From Alteromonas macleodii ATCC 27126 (GTDB taxonomy: Bacteria; Pseudomonadota; Gammaproteobacteria; Enterobacterales; Alteromonadaceae), in the NCBI RefSeq assembly GCF_000172635.2, contig NC_018632.1, positions 3,472,001 to 3,536,000 on the forward strand: a stretch of 64,000 nt of DNA. The letters are read 5' to 3'. Both the position numbers and the translations under genes were made by a program. Below the pieces are notes generated by a model. That model did no database searches. It was not told the origin of the DNA and saw only the letters and a list, made by a program, of their open reading frames with translations. Below, piece after piece: positions 36,241 to 46,573 of the stretch. Each line of letters opens with the position of its first letter. The first letter of the stretch is position 1.

Positions 36241-37524
36241 ATGCCTTCAAACTCAGATAAAAACGTCGCTTCTTCTTTCCAGCGCCGTACCTTATTAAAG
36301 GGCGGTCTCGCCTTTGGTCTTACTGCGGGCATTACCCCTTTTTCAATCGGAAAAGAAAAACCGACGCTGCGCGTATTAGGCACCCATGTCACGCTTCAGG
36401 AAGCCATTCGTCAGCGCGCCATGGAAGACTTAGGCATTAATATTGAGTTTGAGCCAGGTGGCAGTGCAACCGTTCTTCAAAAGGCGTCGATGAACCCCAC
36501 GTCATTCGACCTTTATGAGCAGTGGTCTAATAGCATTAATGTATTGTGGCGCGCTCACGCTATTCAGCCCATAGAGAAAAAACGCCTTCAGTATTGGGAA
36601 GAAATAAACGATTTAAGCAAGACCGGAAAACTTACCGAGAAAGCGCGAATGGGCGCTGGCGACGCACCGCATAAAATTATTAATGTTCAGGACGACGGCA
36701 CACTAGGTGCCAACCATACTGACACAATTAGCTTTTTACCTTATGTGCACAATGTTGACTCTTTTGGCTATGACACATCAAAGTTACCCAACGAACTGCA
36801 AGGGCAAGAAGAAAGCTGGGGCTGGCTTTTAGACAGTCGCTATTCAGGAAAAGTGGGCATAGTTAACGACCCCACTATCGGACTTTTCGATTTAGCACTT
36901 GCCGCACAAGCTAAAGGATTCATTCAATTCCAAGACATCGGTGCCATGACCGAGTATGAACTTGATGATTTGTTTAGCTTACTTATAGAGTTGACTCAGT
37001 TAAACCATTTCAATGGATTCTGGACCTCGGTCCCTGAGTCTGTTGAGTTCATGAAAAGTGGACGGGTTGCAATCGAAAGCATGTTCTCGCCTGCGGTCTC
37101 TGCACTGAACGGTCAAGATATTCCGGTTACGTTTGCAGCACCGAAAGAAGGCTACCGCGGATGGCACGGTGTAATGTGCATGTCCTCTGCCACACAAGGT
37201 AGAATAAAGGACGTGGCTTATGAGTATATGAACTGGTGGCTGTCGGGGTGGCCTGGCGCATTTATTGCCAGACAAGGCTACTATATTTCCAACCCTAAAC
37301 GTTCAGCTCAATATCTTTCAGACGCCGAATGGAATTACTGGTACAAAGGGCAAGTAGCATCAGAGCCGCTAAAAGGGCCCGACGGAAATATTAGTGTTAG
37401 ACAAGGCGCCCAGCGCACTGGTGGGAGTTATGAAGAGCGTTTTAGTAATGTTGCCGTATGGAATACCGTTATGCCAACCTACGAATACAGTTTGCAGAAG
37501 TGGTACGAATTCATCACTGCATAA
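36241..37524 (+). CDS. Tat-exported ABC-type solute-binding protein (PotD-like)
   Basis: 427-residue periplasmic binding protein resembling polyamine/PotD-type proteins. The N-terminus FQRRTLLKGGLAFGLTAG is a twin-arginine signal (RRxLLK) with hydrophobic core. The mature part begins KPTLRVLGTHVTL and has the two-lobe pattern, with SFLPYVHNVDSFGYD and SGKVGIVNDPTIG, then GRVAIESMFSPAV and YEYMNWWLSGWPGAFIARQGYY. No permease or ATPase genes are adjacent; a hybrid histidine kinase starts 55 bases downstream. It probably works as the ligand-sensing partner of that kinase rather than in transport. Ligand unknown. Confidence 0.85.
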   Translation: MPSNSDKNVASSFQRRTLLKGGLAFGLTAGITPFSIGKEKPTLRVLGTHVTLQEAIRQRAMEDLGINIEFEPGGSATVLQKASMNPTSFDLYEQWSNSINVLWRAHAIQPIEKKRLQYWEEINDLSKTGKLTEKARMGAGDAPHKIINVQDDGTLGANHTDTISFLPYVHNVDSFGYDTSKLPNELQGQEESWGWLLDSRYSGKVGIVNDPTIGLFDLALAAQAKGFIQFQDIGAMTEYELDDLFSLLIELTQLNHFNGFWTSVPESVEFMKSGRVAIESMFSPAVSALNGQDIPVTFAAPKEGYRGWHGVMCMSSATQGRIKDVAYEYMNWWLSGWPGAFIARQGYYISNPKRSAQYLSDAEWNYWYKGQVASEPLKGPDGNISVRQGAQRTGGSYEERFSNVAVWNTVMPTYEYSLQKWYEFITA

Positions 37525-37579
37525 TGTTGCGTTAAGTAAAAACCCATAACGTTAATGGAATAAGGCTTTTTTAGTTCAC

Positions 37580-40252
37580 ATGTTATCGTCAATTCGAATT
37601 CAGCTTATCACCGTGCTACTCGCTCTAATAGCGCTTATATTGGCACAGGGGTTTATTGCTAGAGAAAACCAAGAAGTCCTAAACAAAGGCGTGGCATCAG
37701 CGTCAAAGGCAGTAGTTGATGTTGCACTTGTTAAGGAACTTGAACGGGATGTAGTGGACTTACAGCGCAACGTGCTCATATTCAAAGAGAATGCGAGCAA
37801 ATCAGCCATTACTCGCTTCAGTCGACTCATGGTGACTATTAACACCAAACTCGACAAGTTAGCCCTGGTAGACGAAGACAAGGAAATACAGGAAGACAAC
37901 CATATCCTTTCAAGAATGAAGGAGCACCTTAACGCCTATCAGGAGAATTTTACCCAAGTTGTCGATGCGCGCTCTGAAAGAGATAACCTTATAGCAAGAG
38001 GCACCCTATCTGATATTACGTTACTGGAAAAGATACTGAGTGACGCTAAAACAAACGGAGATATCTCTGCTGCCTCTGAAGAACAGGCAAAGACGCTTCT
38101 TATTCGGGCAGAAAATGCGATGTTGAAATATCTGATGAAACCCGACATGGGTTTTATTCGAGCATTCAACGAAGCCGCAGATTCACTACGAAAATTAACG
38201 CTAACGAAAAATACATCCCTTCAGGAAAGAGTGGAGCGATTGTCGGAAAAAATTAAAGCCGATTTCGTTAAGCTAACCCAGATAACCCAAGGTAATTTAT
38301 TCTTGGTTAACGTAGTCATGGCGGGGTCTGCCAATGAATTTCTCTATTTAAGCGGTGAGCTGGCCAAAAAAGTAACCACAGACTCTGAAATTGCGACTCA
38401 ACGCACCTACACACTGGCTGAAAGCACACAGCGTAACGGAGAGTTATTTTCTCTTGTTGCCATTCTACTCGCCCTCTCAGCAGCGCTGTTTGCCATGTTT
38501 CGCATATTGGGCCCTATCCGCTCTATCACTCAAGTTTTCAACAAACTTGCCCAAGGCGTACAAATTTCCAATATTCCTGGCAGCAGCCGAAAAGATGAGA
38601 TTGGCAAGCTAGCAAAAGCGGCGCTTGTTTTTAGTGATAAAAACCGAGAGACAGAAAAACTGCTAGATGAAGCAAGAACCATGAACTCTCAGCTTGAAAG
38701 CTTAAATAAAGCGATTACTGAGGCGAAAATAAAAGCGGAGCAAGCAACCGCGTCAAAGAGTATGTTTTTAGCCAATATGAGTCATGAAATCCGCACGCCG
38801 ATGAATGGCATTATCGGGCTAATAGAACTGGCGCAACAGCAAGAGCTGTCCACTACTGTTAAAGGGTATCTCGACAAGGCAGCGTATTCTGGGCAAATAT
38901 TACTGAGCGTAATTAACGATATTCTCGACTTCTCAAAAATTGAAGCGGGTAAATTGAAGATTGAGGAAGTGAGCTTTTCTTTGCATTCACTGTTCGACAA
39001 CCTCATTGCAGTTATTGCACTACGCGCAAAAGAAAAGAACTTATCGGTGCACTTTACGGTAAATCCAAAGATACCTCCGCAAGTAATTGGCGACCCACTG
39101 CGTATTGCCCAAATAATTATGAATATAGGCAACAATGCTGTGAAGTTCACCGAGCAAGGGCGTATAGATATTGAGTTTGACGGCAACTTGAACGAAAAAG
39201 GGAACGTGTTAAACCTTACCATGCGAATCACCGATTCAGGCATAGGTATGAGTGCAGCCCAGCTAGATAGAATATTTAAGCCTTTCACTCAAGCAGACGG
39301 TTCAACCAATAGAAAATACGGCGGTACCGGCCTTGGCCTTGCGATTGTAAGCCAGCTTACTGAACTTATGAACGGCCGCCTTGATGCCACTTCTACTATG
39401 GGAAAAGGCAGTACGTTTGAAGTTGAACTGCCGCTGAAAGCATTTAAAAACCAACCTGGCGTGCTTGAACAAACACCTCAGCTACCTGTTGATAGCCTTT
39501 ATGTTACTGAAGCAGCATTGCTGCCTGCGGCTTATTGCAACCAAATACAGCTGCCAACTAAATCAACGCTATCAATAGAAGATGCCAAAAATATCGCCGC
39601 TTTACCTGAACATATCATTGTAGATATCCATGAGTTCAGTGAATTCAGACAGAATATTGCTTGGTTAAACACCTTGCTAGAAAAAGGGAAGTCGGTAGGC
39701 CTGGTAATGGAAAGTGCAGGCAGCGCGCTACAGGCTAAATATGACACGCTATGGAAAGGTCCACTTATCATGCATCCATTCACACCTGCGCAATTTGAGC
39801 GTTTTGTTCATCAGGTGATATCTAAAGATGCAAGTTATGACGGACATCATTTTAGTGAAGAAGCGGAAGCAACATCGCTAGAAGGCCACGTGCTTTTAGT
39901 AGAAGACAATAATATAAATCAACTCGTCACCGGAGAAATGCTTACCAATCTTGGGCTTACTTTCGATATTGCAGAAGACGGCAAGCAAGCCGTGCAAAAA
40001 GTAGAAAATGCCCCGCAGTACGACCTAATATTGATGGATGTACAAATGCCGGTGATGGACGGTTATGAGGCAACCAAACAACTCCGCGAAAAAGGCTTTA
40101 CTGGCGTACCTATTATCGGCCTTTCGGCTAATGCAATGAAGGAAGATAAACAAAGCGCGATAGACGCGGGTATGAACGACTACCTCACCAAGCCAATAAA
40201 GCAAAAATCATTGATAGGCATGTTAAAACAGTACTTAGGCAAACAGCTCTAA
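37580..40252 (+). CDS. Hybrid sensor histidine kinase/response regulator (TorS-like layout)
   Basis: 890 residues. TM1 at about 6-24, a large periplasmic all-helical sensor domain (about 25-285), TM2 near 290-310 (LVAILLALSAALFAMF), and HAMP. The HisKA domain follows with phospho-His402 in ANMSHEIRTPMNG, then HATPase_c (GNNAVKFTEQG, DSGIGMSAAQLDRIF, GTGLGLAI). An inter-domain region with a degenerate receiver-like fold comes next. The C-terminal receiver has phospho-Asp820 in LILMDVQMPVMDG and Lys in YLTKPIKQ. There is no HPt domain, so phosphate must pass to an outside HPt protein. The solute-binding gene directly upstream is the likely ligand receptor, by analogy with TorT-TorS. Confidence 0.93.
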   Translation: MLSSIRIQLITVLLALIALILAQGFIARENQEVLNKGVASASKAVVDVALVKELERDVVDLQRNVLIFKENASKSAITRFSRLMVTINTKLDKLALVDEDKEIQEDNHILSRMKEHLNAYQENFTQVVDARSERDNLIARGTLSDITLLEKILSDAKTNGDISAASEEQAKTLLIRAENAMLKYLMKPDMGFIRAFNEAADSLRKLTLTKNTSLQERVERLSEKIKADFVKLTQITQGNLFLVNVVMAGSANEFLYLSGELAKKVTTDSEIATQRTYTLAESTQRNGELFSLVAILLALSAALFAMFRILGPIRSITQVFNKLAQGVQISNIPGSSRKDEIGKLAKAALVFSDKNRETEKLLDEARTMNSQLESLNKAITEAKIKAEQATASKSMFLANMSHEIRTPMNGIIGLIELAQQQELSTTVKGYLDKAAYSGQILLSVINDILDFSKIEAGKLKIEEVSFSLHSLFDNLIAVIALRAKEKNLSVHFTVNPKIPPQVIGDPLRIAQIIMNIGNNAVKFTEQGRIDIEFDGNLNEKGNVLNLTMRITDSGIGMSAAQLDRIFKPFTQADGSTNRKYGGTGLGLAIVSQLTELMNGRLDATSTMGKGSTFEVELPLKAFKNQPGVLEQTPQLPVDSLYVTEAALLPAAYCNQIQLPTKSTLSIEDAKNIAALPEHIIVDIHEFSEFRQNIAWLNTLLEKGKSVGLVMESAGSALQAKYDTLWKGPLIMHPFTPAQFERFVHQVISKDASYDGHHFSEEAEATSLEGHVLLVEDNNINQLVTGEMLTNLGLTFDIAEDGKQAVQKVENAPQYDLILMDVQMPVMDGYEATKQLREKGFTGVPIIGLSANAMKEDKQSAIDAGMNDYLTKPIKQKSLIGMLKQYLGKQL

Positions 40253-40278
40253 ACGCAAACGTAAAGATAAGTTCTTAT

Positions 40279-40305
40279 ACCAATTCGCATAAATAATTGC
40301 CCGCT
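40279..40305 (+). repeat. Second copy of dispersed intergenic repeat
   Basis: The sequence beginning ACCAATTCGCATAAATAAT matches 22203-22229 at 23 of 27 positions, in the same orientation. It lies just after the hybrid kinase gene. Confidence 0.6.
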
Positions 40306-40398
40306 CAGTAGGCGCTGGCAAGCTTCATAGCGAAGTGTGAGAATGCAGGAACGGCTTTCGAACAAACGCGCTATGTTTAGGGCCTGTTAAATCGCTAA

Positions 40399-40427
40399 TA
40401 AAAAAGGGCTACCTTTCGGTAACCCTT
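40399..40427 (-). terminator. Terminator of the pepA-holC-valS operon
   Basis: On the minus strand the stem AAGGGTTACC / GGTAGCCCTT (one mismatch) with a GAAA loop is followed by a T-run. Confidence 0.85.
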
Positions 40428-40464
40428 CTAATTTGTATCGATCCCCCCGTTCTAGGGGCTGCAC

Positions 40465-43239
40465 TTAAAGCGCTTTAATGGTCTCGAACTGCTCTTTAAG
40501 TTTGGCTAGGGCTTTTTCACCCTCTTCCAACTTAGCGCGCTCCTTTTCAATTACTGCTTCTGGCGCATTACTTACGAACTTCTCATTACCCAACTTACCA
40601 CGAGTACGAGATACGTCTTTCTCGATTTTCTCCATGGCTTTAGTTATACGAGCAAGCTCTGCGTCTTTGTCGATAAGCCCTGCCATTGGGATAAGAATTT
40701 CCATCTCGCCCACTAGCGCTGTTGCGCTGGCTGGTGCTTCTTCACCATCTTTTAATATAGTTACGGTTTCAAGCTTAGAAAGCTTATCGAGGAATGCCTT
40801 AGCCGCATCAAGACGACGCGCGTCTTCGTCGCTTACGTTTTTAAGTAGCGCATTAAGTGGTTTGTTTGGTGAGATATCCATTTCACCACGGATATTACGA
40901 ATACCCACGATAAACTTCTTCACCCACTCGATATCGGCAAGCACTTTGTCGTCTTGTTTCGCTGCATCAACTTCAGGGAATGCCTGAACCATAATGCTTG
41001 CGCCCTCTTCCACTTTAAGTGCACTTAGTGGCACAACGCGCTGCCAAATAGTGTCGGTGATAAATGGCATTAGCGGATGCAACAAGCGAAGCAAGCTTTC
41101 AAGTACGTTAATAAGCGTATGACGTGTACCGCGCTTTTCAGCTTCGGTGCTGGCGTCATTGTTAAGCACTGGCTTAGTAAGTTCTAGATACCAGTCACAG
41201 AACTGGTTCCAAGTGAACTCGTAAACGGTTTGCGCAGCGATGTCGAAACGGTAGTCTTCAAGCGCTTTTTCAAACTCAATCAGCGTTTGTTGGAACTTAG
41301 CCCAAATCCAGCGATCGGCCATGCTAAGCACCATTTCGCCGCCGTCACGACCTGTATCGTGCTCTTCTGTGTTCATCAGTACGAAACGCGATGCGTTCCA
41401 AATCTTGTTACAGAAGTTGCGGTAGCCTTCAACACGGGCCATATCAAAGTTGATATCGCGGCTGGTTGACGCCATAGCTGCAAAGGTAAAGCGCAATGCG
41501 TCTGTACCGTAGGCCTGAATACCATCAGGGAATTGCTTGCGAGTACGCTTGGCAATCTTCTCAGCAAGCTGAGGCTGCATCATGCCCGCGGTGCGTTTAG
41601 TGACTAGCGACTCAATATCAATGCCGTCAATCAAATCGATTGGGTCAAGCACGTTGCCCTTCGACTTTGACATTTTATCGCCATTCTCATCGCGGATAAG
41701 ACCAGTAATGTAGATGTCTTTAAACGGAATTTTGCCCGTGAACTTCTTGGTCATCATGATCATTCTGGCAACCCAGAAGAAGATGATGTCAAAGCCTGTA
41801 ACTAGCACTGAAGACGGTACAAAGGTTTCTAGATCTGGCGTTTCTTCTGGCCAGCCCATGGTGGCGAACGGCCATAGTGCACTTGAGAACCAGGTATCTA
41901 GTACATCGTCGTCTTGAGAAAGGGTTACGTCACTGCCAAGGCCGTGCTTTTCGCGCACTTCTTCTTCGGTGCGGCCAACAAAAACGTTACCGTTTTCGTC
42001 GTACCACGCCGGAATGCGGTGTCCCCACCACAGCTGACGTGAAATACACCAGTCTTGAATGTTGTGCATCCACTGGTAGTAAGTCTTGTTCCAGTTCTCT
42101 GGCACAAAACGAATTTCGCCACTTTCAACCGCTTCAATTGCAGGCTTAGCAAGAGATTCAACCGCAACATACCACTGGTCAGTTAGGTAGGGTTCAATTA
42201 CCGCCCCCGTTCTGTCGCCACGCGGCACTTTAAGCTTGTGCGGCTCAATCTTAACCAATGCGCCTTGTGCGTCTAAATCAGCAACAATTTGCTTACGGGC
42301 GTCGAAGCGATCTAAACCGCGATACGCTTCTGGCGCTTCGTCGTTAATTTTCGCATCGTCGGTAAGAATGTTGATCATAGGCAAGTTATGACGCTTACCC
42401 ATATCGTAGTCGTTGAAGTCGTGAGCAGGCGTGATTTTAACGCAGCCTGTACCGAATTCTTGATCGACATAGTCATCGGCGATAACCGGAATTAAACGGC
42501 CAGTAATCGGTAGCTTAATCTCTTTGCCGATAAAGCCTTGGTAACGCTCGTCATCTGGGTGTACCGCAACCGCGGTATCACCTAGCATGGTTTCTGGGCG
42601 CGTTGTCGCAACTACTAGTTCACCGCTACCATCTGCAAGTGGGTAGCGCATGTGCCACATGTGGCCATCTTCTTCTTCGTTCAGTACTTCAAGATCAGAT
42701 ACTGCAGTGTGAAGCACTGGGTCCCAGTTAACCAAACGCTTACCACGGTAAATAAGGCCTTCTTCGTGTAGCTTAACGAATACTTCAGTTACGGCTTTAG
42801 ACAGGTCTTCGTCCATGGTGAACACTTCGCGAGACCAGTCAGGAGACGTACCTAGACGGCGCATTTGACCGGTGATCGTTCCGCCGCTGTGCTCTTTCCA
42901 TTCCCACACTTTCTTGATGAAGTCTTCGCGACCTAAATCGTGGCGCGTCTTGCCTTCAGCGTTAAGTTGGCGTTCTACCACCATTTGGGTAGCAATACCG
43001 GCGTGGTCAGTACCCACTTGCCATAGCGTATTGTCGCCCTTCATACGGTGATAACGGGTTAAGGCGTCCATAATGGTTTGCTGGAAACCATGACCCATGT
43101 GAAGGCTACCGGTAACGTTTGGTGGCGGAAGCAAAATACAATAAGGGTCGCCGCTACCTGAAGCTTTAAATAAACCCGCCTCTTCCCATGACTTGTAGCA
43201 TTGCTGCTCGATGGACTGCGGTTCGAAGGTTTTATCCAT
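40465..43239 (-). CDS. valS: Valyl-tRNA synthetase
   Basis: 924-residue class I aminoacyl-tRNA synthetase charging tRNA-Val. The HIGH motif is [14 protein letters not shown], and the KMSKS loop is [14 protein letters not shown]. The editing domain ([23 protein letters not shown]) lies between them. The anticodon-binding domain and the C-terminal coiled-coil arm ([23 protein letters not shown]) complete the usual length. Third gene of the conserved pepA-holC-valS operon, 35 bases after holC. Confidence 0.99.
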   Translation of the reverse strand: MDKTFEPQSIEQQCYKSWEEAGLFKASGSGDPYCILLPPPNVTGSLHMGHGFQQTIMDALTRYHRMKGDNTLWQVGTDHAGIATQMVVERQLNAEGKTRHDLGREDFIKKVWEWKEHSGGTITGQMRRLGTSPDWSREVFTMDEDLSKAVTEVFVKLHEEGLIYRGKRLVNWDPVLHTAVSDLEVLNEEEDGHMWHMRYPLADGSGELVVATTRPETMLGDTAVAVHPDDERYQGFIGKEIKLPITGRLIPVIADDYVDQEFGTGCVKITPAHDFNDYDMGKRHNLPMINILTDDAKINDEAPEAYRGLDRFDARKQIVADLDAQGALVKIEPHKLKVPRGDRTGAVIEPYLTDQWYVAVESLAKPAIEAVESGEIRFVPENWNKTYYQWMHNIQDWCISRQLWWGHRIPAWYDENGNVFVGRTEEEVREKHGLGSDVTLSQDDDVLDTWFSSALWPFATMGWPEETPDLETFVPSSVLVTGFDIIFFWVARMIMMTKKFTGKIPFKDIYITGLIRDENGDKMSKSKGNVLDPIDLIDGIDIESLVTKRTAGMMQPQLAEKIAKRTRKQFPDGIQAYGTDALRFTFAAMASTSRDINFDMARVEGYRNFCNKIWNASRFVLMNTEEHDTGRDGGEMVLSMADRWIWAKFQQTLIEFEKALEDYRFDIAAQTVYEFTWNQFCDWYLELTKPVLNNDASTEAEKRGTRHTLINVLESLLRLLHPLMPFITDTIWQRVVPLSALKVEEGASIMVQAFPEVDAAKQDDKVLADIEWVKKFIVGIRNIRGEMDISPNKPLNALLKNVSDEDARRLDAAKAFLDKLSKLETVTILKDGEEAPASATALVGEMEILIPMAGLIDKDAELARITKAMEKIEKDVSRTRGKLGNEKFVSNAPEAVIEKERAKLEEGEKALAKLKEQFETIKAL

Positions 43240-43274
43240 TACACACTCTCAAATTGAAGCTAAACGCGAATGAC

Positions 43275-43697
43275 TTATGCAGATTTGAACTGCATGTTGC
43301 ATCCAGCTTGCTGATAGTTTTTGTATCTTACCCGCGCGGCCTGTTTGGCGTTCTCGTCCACGGGTACAAAATCGATGATTTGACGATGCTGGTTGGGTGA
43401 AGGCACCATACCGGACCCCACATTAACCACCATTTGTCGTCTGGCTACCTGCTCTGGCCGCCAACAAATTTCCACCGGCGTTCCCGATTGCGGCCCTTCA
43501 CCATAAAGGTTATGGGGCACAAAGCGGTCAGCCGGCAGCTGCCACAACAATTCATCAACTTCTTCAGCCTGCGCCTGTGTATCGCACAGCACGCTAATCT
43601 TTTGCTTATTGGCAAACGCTGATGCAATAACTTCGCTGGCGCGGCCTGCCACACCATTGTCACTGCTGGTAAGTTGATAAAATATCACTTGTGGCAT
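43275..43697 (-). CDS. holC: DNA polymerase III subunit chi
   Basis: 140-residue clamp-loader accessory protein that with psi (HolD) links the polymerase III holoenzyme to SSB. MPQVIFYQLTSSD at the N-terminus, VLCDTQAQAEEVDELLWQLPADRFVPHNLYGEGP in the middle and VNVGSGMVPSPNQHRQIIDFVP are the family's conserved blocks. Position between pepA and valS, six bases after pepA, confirms the identity. Confidence 0.96.
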   Translation of the reverse strand: MPQVIFYQLTSSDNGVAGRASEVIASAFANKQKISVLCDTQAQAEEVDELLWQLPADRFVPHNLYGEGPQSGTPVEICWRPEQVARRQMVVNVGSGMVPSPNQHRQIIDFVPVDENAKQAARVRYKNYQQAGCNMQFKSA

Positions 43698-43703
43698 GAA
43701 TGA

Positions 43704-45209
43704 TTAGTCCTCTAACTTGATATCAGCGCGGTTCATTAGGAACTGAGACAGCATAGGCACTGGACGGCCTGTTGCGCCTTTGTTCTTACCACTGCGCCAT
43801 GCCGTACCGGCAATATCAAGGTGAGCCCAGTTGTATTTCTTAGTGAAGCGCGACAAGAAACAACCCGCCGTAATTGACCCTGCTGGGCGACCACCAAGGT
43901 TCGTCATGTCGGCAAACGGGCTTTCAAGCTGCTCTTGGTAATCGTCCCATAGCGGTAAACGCCATGCGCGATCTGAGCTTTGCTCTGATGCATTAAGTAG
44001 TTCGTGAGCAAGCGGGTTGTGCGTGCTCATTACCGCTGTTGCATGGTGACCAAGTGCGATAATCGCTGCACCAGTTAGCGTGGCTACGTCAATCACTAGC
44101 TCTGGGTCGAAGCGCTCTACATAGGTTAGTGCGTCGCACAATACCAAACGGCCTTCGGCATCAGTGTTTAGTACTTCAACGGTTTGACCCGACATAGTCG
44201 TTAGAATGTCACCCGGACGGTACGCTTTGCCATCTGGCATGTTTTCACAGCCTGCCAATACACCAATAACGTTAATGGGCAGATTCAGCGCCGCGATAGT
44301 GTGCATAGTACCCAGTACGCCTGCAGCACCACCCATGTCGTACTTCATTTCATCCATGGCTTCGCCTGGCTTAATTGAAATGCCGCCTGAATCGAACGTA
44401 AGGCCTTTACCTACAAGTACAATTGGGGCTTGATCAGCTGGACCACCGCGGTGATGCATAATACTCATCATGCTTTCGTTGTCTGAACCACGACCAACAG
44501 CCAAATACGCTTGCATACCAAGCTCAGCCATTTGGGTTTCATCAACGACTTCAGCGGTTACGCTGTCGTACTGGCTGGCAAGCTCTTGCGCCTGCTGCCA
44601 TAGGTACGCTGGGTTACAGATGTTTGGCGGCATGTTAGCCACATCTTTGGTCACTTTCGCACCACGAGCAACCGCTAAACCATGCTCAACTGCACGTTCA
44701 CCAACGGTAAGTTCACGGCGTGTAGGTACATTAAATACAATTTTACGCAGTGGGCGACGTGGTTCGCCTTTCTTGGTTTTAAGCTGCATAAAGGTGTAAA
44801 GCGTGTCTTCAGTTGCTTCTACTGCCTGACGTACTTTCCAGTAGGTATCGCGACCTTTAACGTGAAGTTCGGTAAGGAAACATACCGCTTCCATCGAGCC
44901 TGTTTCATTCAATGTTTGAATGGTTTTGGCGATTATGTTTTTGTACTGGCGCTCGTCTAATTCGCGCTCTTTACCACAACCGACTAGAAGCACGCGCTCG
45001 CTTAGTACATTTGGCACGTTGTGTAGCAACAACATTTGGCCGGCTTTACCTTCAAGGTCGCCACGGCGTAACAAGTTGCTGATATAACCTTCACTGATTT
45101 CGTCTAGCTGTTCAGCCACTGCCGTTAGGCGGCGCGGCTCGAAGACACCCACAACAATACATGCGCTGCGTTGCTTTTCAGGACTGCCACTTTTTACACT
45201 AAACTCCAC
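43704..45209 (-). CDS. pepA: Leucyl (cytosol) aminopeptidase PepA
   Basis: 501-residue M17 metallo-aminopeptidase that removes N-terminal residues; in E. coli it also serves as DNA-bending co-factor. The start is GTG at 45209: it follows AGGTG by six bases and gives [23 protein letters not shown], the standard N-terminus. An in-frame ATG at 45260 would add 17 foreign residues. Metal and catalytic motifs are [16 protein letters not shown], the signature NTDAEGRL, and [18 protein letters not shown]. First gene of the operon, divergent from lptF. Confidence 0.97.
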   Translation of the reverse strand: MEFSVKSGSPEKQRSACIVVGVFEPRRLTAVAEQLDEISEGYISNLLRRGDLEGKAGQMLLLHNVPNVLSERVLLVGCGKERELDERQYKNIIAKTIQTLNETGSMEAVCFLTELHVKGRDTYWKVRQAVEATEDTLYTFMQLKTKKGEPRRPLRKIVFNVPTRRELTVGERAVEHGLAVARGAKVTKDVANMPPNICNPAYLWQQAQELASQYDSVTAEVVDETQMAELGMQAYLAVGRGSDNESMMSIMHHRGGPADQAPIVLVGKGLTFDSGGISIKPGEAMDEMKYDMGGAAGVLGTMHTIAALNLPINVIGVLAGCENMPDGKAYRPGDILTTMSGQTVEVLNTDAEGRLVLCDALTYVERFDPELVIDVATLTGAAIIALGHHATAVMSTHNPLAHELLNASEQSSDRAWRLPLWDDYQEQLESPFADMTNLGGRPAGSITAGCFLSRFTKKYNWAHLDIAGTAWRSGKNKGATGRPVPMLSQFLMNRADIKLED

Positions 45210-45472
45210 GATATCACCTCGCTTTTCGTCGTTTATGGTTTGCACGATGACTAAAATCACGTAACGTTTCGCGCTGCTTTATGTTTTAATACGCAGCATA
45301 ACTTTTTAGTTCGCTGCAATTCACGCTTACAGACCTATTGAATATAGGTTAAATTTGCGTCAAAACACCATGCAAACGGTTTATGATTGCAGGCAAAACT
45401 TGTAAAAACGGTAAGTTTAAACAAAATTGTGCTTTCTTTCACTAAAATTCCTAATTTTCCGGAAGGGCTGAG

Positions 45473-46573
45473 ATGCTGATATTCCGCTATTTACTTAAGG
45501 AAACGCTGAAATCTCAGTTAGCGATTTTCTTTATCCTAATGGCAATTTTTGTCACCTTGCGATTTGTGCGCGTTTTGGGCGACGCCTCGGACGGTGATAT
45601 TCCCGCTGGGCTAGTGCTTGGCTTCCTAGGTTTATATGCCCCTATCCTCTCTTCATTAGTGCTGCCTATCAGCGCCTATTTGGGCATTATGCTGGCACAT
45701 GGCAGGCTGTATGTAGACAGTGAAATGACCGTAATGCGAGCCTGTGGTATCAGTGAATGGTATGTAACGCGGGTAATGCTGTTCTTGTCTGTACTTATCA
45801 TGATAGTCACAGGCGCAATTACCCTTTATTTCGCGCCATTGGCTGCAGAGAACGAGTATCAGCTGCGAGAAAAAGCCAGAAATGAGGCGGGAATATCGGC
45901 GCTAATGCCAGGTAGATTCCAGCAAACCGGTAACGAAAAAGCGGTTATTTTTGTGCACGATGTAGACAACAACGATAAGCTACAACGTGTGTTTTTATCG
46001 CAAAATCAAACAGACGATAGCGAAGGCGACGTGCGCGTTGTGTATGCGCAAACTGGAGAAGTGGCTAATAACCCTGACGGCACGCGAAACCTTGTATTGA
46101 AAGAAGGGGTACAGTACGAAGGAAAGCAATCTGAAAAGGCTTTCCGCAAAGTAGAATTTGACGAATACCAAATTCAGATTGCCGATAAACCTGCTGACGA
46201 AACTCGTCGTAAGGTAAGTGTACTGCCTACTAACGAACTGTGGGAAGACGACAGTATTGAAGCCAGAGCAGAGCTTCAGTGGCGTATTGCCATACCGCTT
46301 TCCATTCCATTTTTAGTACTGATTGCTGTGCCGCTAAGCGCAGTCGACCCGCGTCAGGGCCGCTTTGGTAAAATGTTCCCTGCCATCCTGCTTTACTTGG
46401 GATACTTCTTGCTGCTACTGGCAAGTAGACGAGTGTTAGAAGACGGCAAAATGCCACCTCAGCTTGGCTTATGGTGGGTGCACACCATCATGCTGATAAT
46501 TGGTGTCATGTTAATTGTGCGAGACAGAAAAACCGGCACTGAGCTTCGCGCTTGGATATTGGGGAAAAAGTAG
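45473..46573 (+). CDS. lptF: LptF, LPS export permease subunit
   Basis: 366-residue inner-membrane component of the LptB2FGC extractor that drives lipopolysaccharide to the outer membrane. Six membrane helices (three N-terminal, three C-terminal) flank a periplasmic beta-jellyroll (about residues 130-260). MLIFRYLLKETLKSQLAIFFIL and WRIAIPLSIPFLVLIAVPLSAVDPRQGRFG are typical. The ribosome site GGAAGGG lies just upstream. Its stop is directly followed by the lptG start. Confidence 0.96.
   Translation: MLIFRYLLKETLKSQLAIFFILMAIFVTLRFVRVLGDASDGDIPAGLVLGFLGLYAPILSSLVLPISAYLGIMLAHGRLYVDSEMTVMRACGISEWYVTRVMLFLSVLIMIVTGAITLYFAPLAAENEYQLREKARNEAGISALMPGRFQQTGNEKAVIFVHDVDNNDKLQRVFLSQNQTDDSEGDVRVVYAQTGEVANNPDGTRNLVLKEGVQYEGKQSEKAFRKVEFDEYQIQIADKPADETRRKVSVLPTNELWEDDSIEARAELQWRIAIPLSIPFLVLIAVPLSAVDPRQGRFGKMFPAILLYLGYFLLLLASRRVLEDGKMPPQLGLWWVHTIMLIIGVMLIVRDRKTGTELRAWILGKK

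Noticed and set aside
38782..39288. 168-codon open frame antisense to the hybrid kinase
   Set aside because: Lies entirely within the conserved kinase domains; Ser/Ile-rich shadow translation.
36241..40252. ABC polyamine importer operon
   Set aside because: Only the binding protein is present; no permease or ATPase gene is adjacent.
40478..40987. 169-codon open frame antisense to valS
   Set aside because: Ser/Ala-rich shadow opposite the valS coiled-coil arm; no evidence for a second gene.
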